Source of the DNA: Marinoscillum sp049115815 | GTDB taxonomy: Bacteria > Bacteroidota > Bacteroidia > Cytophagales > Cyclobacteriaceae | Length of the DNA stretch: 64,000 nucleotides | NCBI GenBank assembly: GCA_049115815.1 | Contig: JAGDZO010000005.1 | Location: 124,001 to 188,000 of the forward strand | Reading direction: 5' to 3' | Shown here: positions 57,810 to 64,000 of the stretch, one piece after another | Position numbering within the stretch: position 1 is the first letter of the stretch | Layout of the letters: every line of letters starts with the position of its first letter | Program-made: the position numbers and the translations under genes | Notes under the pieces: generated by a model | What the model was told of the DNA's origin: nothing | Seen by the model: only the letters and a program-made list of their open reading frames with translations | Databases searched by the model: none

Positions 57810-58238
57810 TTATCCGATTTCCATCAACTCAATCTCAAAGATCAAGTCTTGGCCTGCCAATGGATGATTGGCGTCAATCGTAATATTCTCCTCAGCTACT
57901 TCTTTGATAATGACGTGCGTTTGCTGACCATCTTGATTAGTAGCCACCAAAGTCTGTCCTACTTCCGGCTTCATGTCTTCTGGTAGTTCAGTTCTTGGTA
58001 CTTGCTGAATCAACTGATCATTCTTCTCGCCATACGCCTCGGCGCTTGGGATGGTTACGGTCTTTTTCTCGCTTACTTCCATCCCGTTCACAGCTTCATC
58101 AAAACCCTTGATCATCTGTCCCGCACCTACTGTAAACTGAAGTGGATCACGCTCTAGAGAACTATCAAAAACTTCTCCATTAGTTAATGTACCTGTGTAA
58201 TGAACCTTTACGGTATCATTCGCTTTTGCTTTACTCAT
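57810..58238 (-). CDS. FKBP-type peptidyl-prolyl isomerase (SlyD-like)
   Basis: A 142-residue cytosolic prolyl isomerase and chaperone. DTVKVHYTGTLTNGEVFDSS, PLQFTVGAGQMIKGFDEAVN and SEKKTVTIPSAEAYGEKND form the FKBP core. The inserted flap (VPRTELPEDMKPEVGQTLVA) and the ending DANHPLAGQDLIFEIEL are typical of the SlyD type, in which the insert binds unfolded chains. No His-rich metal tail is present. Stand-alone gene. Confidence 0.94.
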   Translation of the reverse strand: MSKAKANDTVKVHYTGTLTNGEVFDSSLERDPLQFTVGAGQMIKGFDEAVNGMEVSEKKTVTIPSAEAYGEKNDQLIQQVPRTELPEDMKPEVGQTLVATNQDGQQTHVIIKEVAEENITIDANHPLAGQDLIFEIELMEIG

Positions 58239-58493
58239 AATTATTTTTTTATCGTTTTCTTATTCTGATGAATTCACTAGGCACTCCAAAGGATCAATAG
58301 CTCCACCAACATGATTATTTCGATAGATTTTCGAAATATGGGCGCAAACTTACCACCTAATGAGGCATTAGAAAAATGATTACTAAAGTGTACGACTGAG
58401 TATTTCGCACTGTTGTCCGTTGATATTTCAAAAACGGTATTAACAAAATTTTCATTATCATTGACCACTATAAACCACTTAAAAATTAAAATT

Positions 58494-58706
58494 ATGAAAA
58501 ATTTAAAATCAATTGCGTGTACCTTATTGATGTTGTTCGCGACTAGCCTTATCATGGTGAGTTGCGCTGATGAAGGGATGGAAGACCTAAAAGTAGAAAC
58601 TATATCTGCACCTATGGATGAAACTGGTAACAGCGGCGAAGGAGGAGGTACTAACAAACCTCCAGGGGCACCATGCGAAGGTCCTGATTGTAATCACACG
58701 AGCTAA
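58494..58706 (+). CDS. Very small lipoprotein
   Basis: A 70-residue exported lipoprotein. Lipobox LIMVSC (Cys24) leaves a mature chain of 47 residues, acidic at first and then Gly/Pro-rich, ending PGAPCEGPDCNHTS with two Cys five residues apart. No known family is recognised. The ATG at 58494 is chosen for the signal peptide; an upstream start at 58413 adds 27 unlikely residues. It is followed by a terminator and then the membrane TPR gene. Confidence 0.7.
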   Translation: MKNLKSIACTLLMLFATSLIMVSCADEGMEDLKVETISAPMDETGNSGEGGGTNKPPGAPCEGPDCNHTS

Positions 58707-58716
58707 TTTCCAATAT

Positions 58717-58744
58717 AAAAGCCGCTTTTCAGCGGCTTTTTTTG
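58717..58744 (+). terminator. Terminator of the small lipoprotein gene
   Basis: AAAAGCCGCT (58717-58726) pairs with AGCGGCTTTT (58731-58740) over TTTC, followed by TTTG. The next gene starts 37 bases later. Confidence 0.92.
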
Positions 58745-58780
58745 TTACTTACAGCTAGATCAGACATTAATGATCCCGCT

Positions 58781-60061
58781 GTGTTCAGAATAATTATTTT
58801 CATCGCTATTATAAGTCAGAGCATTTACTGCTCTGCCGTTGACAATAATGCCTTTGATAACTTATACTCAAAGGCCATGCGCGATCTCTCGGAAAACCCA
58901 AATGCTTCTATAACCTCTCTCTTAGAAGCTGAGAAAATCGCCTTTGAGGAATCTAATAAAGAAGATTTGGCTAGATGCTATTGGGCCTTAGGCTATACCT
59001 ATCAGATTTTGAATAGCGTAGCAAACTCAAAAAAATACTATTTAGGAGCATTACGGATATACGAATCATTAGATGATCAAGGCAGTCAACTGAAAATGCT
59101 TGAGAACATTGGAACGCTTTCCTTGGACAATGGATTAGCTAAGTCTGCGGCTCAATATTATAACAAGAGGTTATCAATCGCCATGGCAAGTAAAAAACCT
59201 TTATGGATAGCTGAAGCTTGCATAGACATGGGATTAGCAACTCGTGGCATGAATGCACTAGATTCTTCATTGGCCTATTTCAACAGAGCATTAATAGCGG
59301 CTCAATCCAAGAATGACAATCAGGATCTTCTTGCTCGCATCCACAATCAGATAGGCATTACGACAAAGACCATTGGCTTAGCTCGTAATCAAGAGGAATT
59401 AATAGATAGTGCTGCTATTCATTTTCTGATCTCACTTGACAAGGCTCAGCGACCCATCAATAAATTCCATGCAAACAATAACATGGGAAGCATTAAAACT
59501 TATAAATCTGAATATCAGAAAGCTCTTGCTTGGTTTAAATCAGCATATAACCTTGGCGAAGCACTCAACAGTAACAGATTGCTCATCTCAGTGTTCAATA
59601 ATCTGGGGATCGTTCATTACAAGCAAAAAAATCTTATCGAGGCTGATTCGCTTTTTAATATGGCAATAACCCTGGGAATGCAAAGCAATGAAGCCAGTAA
59701 GATCATGGCTGATCATGATTTAATCCTGAGTTTTGATGATGTTAGTCAAGGCATCACAAGCCTGCGATATTTGGATAGCATTAATCAGGTATTGCCGTTT
59801 TCACAGTTAAGATCTGCGGCTTTAGCGCGAATCAATAGTGAAGCCTTTGAAAGGCAAATAATAGTTAGTCAAGAGCGGGCAAGAGCGCTGGCAGCTGAGT
59901 TGGCCTTAGCTGAAGATGATTTTCTACCTCTTCAAATTAAAACAGACTCAAGACTTCAAAAGTGGATAATCGTAGCTTTAAGTGTTGCAGGAGTAGTCAT
60001 GGCGTTGATAATTTTCATTCTGTTAAGAAAAAAATCAACAGCATCTCGCCACTTGAGTTGA
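58781..60061 (+). CDS. Membrane-anchored TPR protein without kinase domain
   Basis: A 426-residue exported protein. Signal peptide (MFRIIIFIAIISQSIYCSA from the GTG at 58781), about six TPR repeats (LARCYWALGYTYQILNSVAN, ALAWFKSAYNLGEALNSNRL) and a C-terminal membrane helix (WIIVALSVAGVVMALIIFIL), after which only a dozen residues remain. The layout equals the sensor half of the TPR histidine kinases in this window, cut just after the membrane. No kinase remnant follows. It may act as an adaptor or a decoy sensor. A TTG at 58742 is a possible but less likely start. Confidence 0.75.
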   Translation: MFRIIIFIAIISQSIYCSAVDNNAFDNLYSKAMRDLSENPNASITSLLEAEKIAFEESNKEDLARCYWALGYTYQILNSVANSKKYYLGALRIYESLDDQGSQLKMLENIGTLSLDNGLAKSAAQYYNKRLSIAMASKKPLWIAEACIDMGLATRGMNALDSSLAYFNRALIAAQSKNDNQDLLARIHNQIGITTKTIGLARNQEELIDSAAIHFLISLDKAQRPINKFHANNNMGSIKTYKSEYQKALAWFKSAYNLGEALNSNRLLISVFNNLGIVHYKQKNLIEADSLFNMAITLGMQSNEASKIMADHDLILSFDDVSQGITSLRYLDSINQVLPFSQLRSAALARINSEAFERQIIVSQERARALAAELALAEDDFLPLQIKTDSRLQKWIIVALSVAGVVMALIIFILLRKKSTASRHLS

Positions 60062-60110
60062 AATTCATGTTTTAACTTAAAAACAGCACCTTAAAACCAA
60101 GCACTAAATT

Positions 60111-61085
60111 CTATCTAGTTCTATCGATGGTGAACTGAACCAGCTGCTCAAGCGAAGTGCGATATTCTGATTCGGGAAGCTGAGACAGCATCTCATTGGC
60201 TTTGTGATGGTAATTATTCATCACTTCTGTGGCATATTCTATACCACCTGATTTCTTAACAAACTCAATAACCTCTTTGACACTTTTCGGTTCGTCAGCA
60301 CTTTTCTTGATTAGTTTTCTGATTCGTTTCTTCTCCGAACTCCCTACCTGATTGAGTGCATAGATAAGAGGCAAAGTCATCTTCTTTTCCTTGATATCAA
60401 TCCCCGTAGGCTTACCTATTTCAAAAGCACCATAATCAAATAGATCATCTTTGATTTGAAATGCCATACCTACATTTTCTCCAAACTGGGTCATGAGGTC
60501 AAGGGTCTTTTCATCGGCCTCAGCAGATGACGCTCCAACCCGACAGCACGAAGTAATCAGACTGGCCGTCTTTTGTCTAATAATATCGTAGTATACCTCT
60601 TCTGTGATATCCAGCTTTCTTGCTTTCTCCATTTGGAGTAGCTCCCCTTCGCTCATTTCCTTAACGGCATTCGATACGATCTTGAGCAAATCAAAATCAT
60701 CGTTATCCAGAGAAAGAAGCAATCCTCGTGAGAGCAGAAAATCGCCTACCAATACTGCAATCTTATTCTTCCATAGAGCATTGATAGAAAAAAAACCTCT
60801 GCGATAATGGGAGTCATCTACCACATCGTCATGTACCAGGGTGGCGGTGTGAAGCAGTTCAATAAGTGAGGCTCCCCTAAAGGTAGACTCCTTAATTCCA
60901 CCAGAGGCACCAGCGCTCAAAAAGACGAATAATGGGCGCATTTGCTTGCCCTTGCGTCGCACGATGTAACTCGTTATTTTATCCAATAGCATCACATTGC
61001 TTCGCATGCTTTTGCGGAATTTTTGTTCAAATTCCAGCATTTCAGCGGCTACTGGAGCCTGGATATCTTTTAGTTTTAGCGACAT
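60111..61085 (-). CDS. Polyprenyl diphosphate synthase
   Basis: A 324-residue trans-prenyltransferase that lengthens isoprenoid diphosphates, probably for the menaquinone side chain. The first Asp-rich motif is in LLHTATLVHDDVVDDSHYRR, the second in AFQIKDDLFDYG; GKQMRPLFVFLSAGASGG lies before them. The start at 61085 (MSLKLKDIQAPV) is preferred over 61142, because the latter adds 19 unrelated residues. A TAAGTTTG box lies about 31 bases before the ATG. Confidence 0.93.
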   Translation of the reverse strand: MSLKLKDIQAPVAAEMLEFEQKFRKSMRSNVMLLDKITSYIVRRKGKQMRPLFVFLSAGASGGIKESTFRGASLIELLHTATLVHDDVVDDSHYRRGFFSINALWKNKIAVLVGDFLLSRGLLLSLDNDDFDLLKIVSNAVKEMSEGELLQMEKARKLDITEEVYYDIIRQKTASLITSCCRVGASSAEADEKTLDLMTQFGENVGMAFQIKDDLFDYGAFEIGKPTGIDIKEKKMTLPLIYALNQVGSSEKKRIRKLIKKSADEPKSVKEVIEFVKKSGGIEYATEVMNNYHHKANEMLSQLPESEYRTSLEQLVQFTIDRTR

Positions 61086-61269
61086 TGATCTTTCAGGTGC
61101 AATATTATATAAAGTCAAACTTAGAAACGACTCAGAAACCACGTACAGTCAATTATGATCGATTTAGCATTCTCACTCTTTCATTCAGTTGAATCCAAAT
61201 AATCTTTAGTTCCACTAACCTTTTGTTTAGGTTAGGGTGTTTTTATCAAATACTTCTAATTCTATCCTA

Positions 61270-62172
61270 ATGGCACCTCAAGATCAAGCTTCTTATGTCC
61301 TGCTCGATGTTTTCACCAGTACGAAGTATGGAGGCAATCAATTAGCGATTTTTCCAGACGCCTCCAGTATCGACCCATCTTTGTTTCAATCAATCGCAAG
61401 AGAATTAAATCTTTCCGAAACTGTTTTCCTTTTTCCACCCCAAACGGATGGAGAGCATCACGCTATGCGAATATTCACTCCGGGTCAAGAATTGCCTACA
61501 GCTGGCCACCCTACTATCGGCACTGCATATTATTTGAGCCGGCAAATTGAACCTCCCGAAAACGGAAGAGTAACTATTAGTTTGATTCAAAAAATAGGCA
61601 TAATCCCAGTTGAGATTGATTATAGCAACAACGCTCCTGATATGATTACTATGAGTCAACCACTGCCATATTTTGGGCCAGTACATGATGAAAAACGTCA
61701 GGTTCTGGCAGATGCCCTATCACTCAGTGTGGATGATTTTTCCTCCTCACCTATACAAGAAATTTCTTGTGGCAATAATACAATATTGGTGCAACTCAAA
61801 AGCTTAACCGCCTTGGCCAAATGCGAATTGAATCCAGTTCTCTGGAAGACTATTAAGCCTCAAGTCAACGATGCATTTCTATATGTTTTTACCTTAGAAG
61901 GAGTATCAGATGGAGATGTTCAAGGCAGAATGTTCGCCCCCGAGATTGGCATTATGGAAGATCCTGCCACTGGCTCAGCCAATGGTCCTCTGATCTGCTA
62001 TCTCACTAAATATGGCTTGGCAAAAGGCTCAATAATAAGCTTGCAAGGTTACGAAATGGGAAGACCAAGTCAATTATTCGTGGAAGCTATCACCAATCAG
62101 GTTGGGGAGATTATAGAAGTGAAGGTAGGCGGAAAATGTGTAGAGACAGGTAAAGGAGTTCATTATATCTAA
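61270..62172 (+). CDS. PhzF family isomerase-like protein
   Basis: A 300-residue protein of the PhzF/diaminopimelate-epimerase fold. DVFTSTKYGGNQLAIFPDAS, LNLSETVFLFPP with the catalytic Glu, RIFTPGQELPTAGHPTIGTA and EDPATGSANGPLICYL are the family signatures. PhzF itself isomerises an intermediate in phenazine synthesis, but most bacterial members lack that pathway and have unknown substrates. The ATG at 61270 is preferred over the GTG at 61237. An inverted repeat CTAACC...GGTTAG precedes the gene (61216-61236). Confidence 0.92.
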   Translation: MAPQDQASYVLLDVFTSTKYGGNQLAIFPDASSIDPSLFQSIARELNLSETVFLFPPQTDGEHHAMRIFTPGQELPTAGHPTIGTAYYLSRQIEPPENGRVTISLIQKIGIIPVEIDYSNNAPDMITMSQPLPYFGPVHDEKRQVLADALSLSVDDFSSSPIQEISCGNNTILVQLKSLTALAKCELNPVLWKTIKPQVNDAFLYVFTLEGVSDGDVQGRMFAPEIGIMEDPATGSANGPLICYLTKYGLAKGSIISLQGYEMGRPSQLFVEAITNQVGEIIEVKVGGKCVETGKGVHYI

Positions 62173-62226
62173 ATGCCGCTTTTCTGCTAACTTGCACTCC
62201 GAAATTGATCATCGTAAGATTGCTGA

Positions 62227-63903
62227 ATGAGAAGACAGAAAGTCCGATACTCTGAGATTATACCACGTACCCAGCAATGGCCTATAGTACAATTGGCCAA
62301 AGACCGGAAAAAGTTTATTGAAGAGGTGACAGAAGAGTCTTTTGATAGCCTCCAAAAAATTACCAGAGGGCGATCTTTGAGGGAGGAATTGGAAATGACC
62401 GTCTATCGCGAAAAGCTTCGCATGAAGGCAAATCCTTGGAGGGTAGATCCAAAGGACGAAAAGCCGTTCTGGAAAAGCATTCAAGATCGTCTGAGCGACA
62501 GCAGTGCATTACCCCCTGAAGAAGCCAAAGCAATAGAAGAAGGACTGCTCAAAGAGATCATTCATAGATATGCAGATGAAATTTCGGGTAACTTCAAGAA
62601 GAACTCATATCGTTTCGCAAGAGGATTTATCACTTTTGGATTTGCGAGACTACTCAATGCCACCAGAGTAAAAGGCTTTACTTCATTATTTAGTCGTCAA
62701 TTGGATTTGGACGACAAGATCAATGTTGTTGGTGAACCTGACCACATCAGGGAGCTTGCCAAGCGTGGCACAGTAGTGATGGTACCCACCCATTTTAGTA
62801 ATCTAGACTCTATTTTGATCGGGTGGGTTATTCAGTTTTTAGGATTGCCTGCATTCATTTATGGTGCAGGACTGAACCTATTTAATCTGAAAATCTTCGC
62901 TTATTTCATGAATAGCCTGGGTGCTTACAAGGTAGATCGCCGTAAGAAAAATCCTGTTTATTTAGAGACGCTCAAGACTTATTCGAGCATGGCATTGCGT
63001 AGGGGTTGTCATAGTCTGTTTTTTCCTGGGGGCACACGATCCCGATCTGGACATATTGAAAAGGGTCTCAAATTGGGCTTGATGAGCACCGCCATAGAGG
63101 CCCAACGCATCATGTACGAAAATGAAACTCCAGACTCCCCTGCCAAAAAAATATTCCTTGTCCCAGTGGTGCTCAATTATCATTTCACATTAGAAGCCCC
63201 TTCTCTAATCAACGAACACCTCAAGCGAACCGGGCAAGAGCGATATTACAAGGAAGCAGATGAGTTTACTACGTCTTACAAAATCGCTACTTTCTTGTTT
63301 AAGTTCTTTGCTAAAGGCTCCAATATCTCGGTGAGTATTGGACGCGGAATGGATGTATTGGGCAATTATGTAGATGATGAAGGCAATAGCATAAACAAGC
63401 TCGGCCATCAAATCAACCCGAAAGATTACTTCATTTCGGATGGAAAAGTGACCGTTGACCATCAGCGCGAAACGGAGTATGTAAGACTACTCGCTAGTCG
63501 AGTAGTTGAAGAATATCACAAATACAATCATGTTTTCGCCAGTCATTTGGTGGCCTATACGGCATTTAAGATGATGGAGCGTAAAAATCCAAAGTTGGAT
63601 TTATACAACTTATTGAGATTGCCCGAAGAGGACCTGGAAATAGATTATTTGGAGTTCAAACGCACATGGAAAACACTCCGAAAACGGATATTCAAACTTG
63701 AGAAGAAATCTCAAGTTGGCGTGGCTGGGCACCTTCGTGAAAAATCAGAAGACGCGATCAAATTAGGTTTGGAAAATGTGGGGATGTACCATGCACAGAG
63801 ACCATTGGTGCGTAAGAAGGACAAAATTATCATTCAGGATATGAATACCCTGTATTACTATCACAACAGATTGGACGGATATGGACTTGAAAAACACATC
63901 TAA
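62227..63903 (+). CDS. Glycerolipid acyltransferase (PlsC/PlsB-like)
   Basis: A 558-residue membrane-bound acyltransferase of the PlsC/PlsB superfamily, acylating glycerol-3-phosphate or lysophosphatidate. The HX4D motif is THFSNLDSI near residue 189, the glycerol-binding block FPGGTRSRSG near 267, and VPVVLNYHF follows. Long N- and C-terminal extensions (about 130 and 200 residues) resemble PlsB-like proteins. It overlaps gpsA by 23 bases, consistent with coupling of glycerol-3-phosphate supply and its acylation. Confidence 0.9.
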   Translation: MRRQKVRYSEIIPRTQQWPIVQLAKDRKKFIEEVTEESFDSLQKITRGRSLREELEMTVYREKLRMKANPWRVDPKDEKPFWKSIQDRLSDSSALPPEEAKAIEEGLLKEIIHRYADEISGNFKKNSYRFARGFITFGFARLLNATRVKGFTSLFSRQLDLDDKINVVGEPDHIRELAKRGTVVMVPTHFSNLDSILIGWVIQFLGLPAFIYGAGLNLFNLKIFAYFMNSLGAYKVDRRKKNPVYLETLKTYSSMALRRGCHSLFFPGGTRSRSGHIEKGLKLGLMSTAIEAQRIMYENETPDSPAKKIFLVPVVLNYHFTLEAPSLINEHLKRTGQERYYKEADEFTTSYKIATFLFKFFAKGSNISVSIGRGMDVLGNYVDDEGNSINKLGHQINPKDYFISDGKVTVDHQRETEYVRLLASRVVEEYHKYNHVFASHLVAYTAFKMMERKNPKLDLYNLLRLPEEDLEIDYLEFKRTWKTLRKRIFKLEKKSQVGVAGHLREKSEDAIKLGLENVGMYHAQRPLVRKKDKIIIQDMNTLYYYHNRLDGYGLEKHI

Positions 63904-64000
63904 TACCAAACCAATAGGCGTGGTTGGCGCAGGAAGCTTTGGTACTGCTGTGAGTAATATCCTCGCAGAGAAAAATCAGCGCGTGCTGTTGTACGTTCGG
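63881..64000 (+). CDS. gpsA: Glycerol-3-phosphate dehydrogenase (start only)
   Basis: The first 40 residues are visible: MDLKNTSNTKPIGVVGAGSF then GTAVSNILAEKNQRVLLYVR. The GxGxxG loop GAGSFGTAV and the following LYVR are typical for GpsA, the NAD(P)-dependent enzyme making glycerol-3-phosphate from dihydroxyacetone phosphate. The gene continues beyond the window. Its ATG lies inside the acyltransferase gene, 23 bases before that stop. Confidence 0.88.
   Translation, partial: MDLKNTSNTKPIGVVGAGSFGTAVSNILAEKNQRVLLYVR

Noticed and set aside
58277..58657. A 126-codon minus-strand frame covering the small lipoprotein gene
   Set aside because: The plus-strand gene has a signal peptide, lipobox and terminator; the antisense frame has none of these and a biased composition.
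1..64000. tRNA, rRNA or riboswitch genes
   Set aside because: Scanning the intergenic regions by eye gave no cloverleaf, rRNA stretch or recognisable riboswitch core. Short or divergent ncRNAs cannot be excluded without a covariance search.

Overview
The window looks like chromosome of a marine or soil Bacteroidota bacterium, most likely of the order Cytophagales. The pointers are a GC content near 42 %, many N-terminal lipobox lipoproteins, a DUF5916/CBM9 outer-membrane barrel, a LemA/TPM cluster, a split three-gene transhydrogenase, several two-component kinases with periplasmic TPR arrays, and repeated TAnnTTTG promoter boxes typical of the Bacteroidota sigma factor. No rRNA, tRNA, CRISPR array or complete insertion sequence was seen. 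The species cannot be named from the sequence alone.

Layout. 1-2.3 kb: the start of an ABC-F ATPase, a decayed HigBA module, and a GNAT-like protein with a tiny partner. 2.4-9 kb: proton-translocating transhydrogenase pntAA-pntAB-pntB, an SRPBCC protein, LemA divergent from two TPM proteins, and a DUF4386 membrane protein. 9.3-14.3 kb: a secreted polysaccharide-lyase-like lipoprotein, a serine-hydrolase homologue without catalytic residues, an outer-membrane barrel and a GH109-type protein. 14.4-27.2 kb: two tandem paralogous TPR histidine kinases, small enzymes, two more kinases, a J-domain membrane protein, an amino-acid permease and a Rieske oxygenase. 27.5-34.4 kb: small lipoproteins and membrane proteins, then a cassette-like accessory stretch (30.2-32.9 kb) carrying a DUF3883 putative nuclease. 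34.6-48.3 kb: a fourth TPR kinase, DUF5916 protein, gamma-glutamyltransferase, a propeller lipoprotein, a BlaI/M56-M23 regulatory pair and a DUF885 hydrolase.

48.4-55.4 kb is the most interesting part. It holds three toxin-antitoxin modules (RelE-type, BrnTA, DUF6922/AbiEii), a Uma2 nuclease-like protein, a second DnaE polymerase and the Y-family polymerase DinB. The dnaE and dinB genes carry the same 15-bp dyad at the same distance from their start codons, lying over the promoter -7 box, so they look co-regulated although three genes now separate them. A 74-bp direct repeat of the brnA 3' end brackets the RelE-type module.

55.6-64 kb returns to ordinary genes: an outer-membrane protein, an SDR oxidoreductase, an FKBP isomerase, a membrane TPR protein resembling a kinase without its kinase part, a polyprenyl synthase, a PhzF protein, and a lipid acyltransferase overlapping gpsA.

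Across the window at least seven genes share one start layout: a TAnnTTTG box, exactly four bases, then the start codon. This suggests leaderless transcription of an accessory and stress-related gene set.
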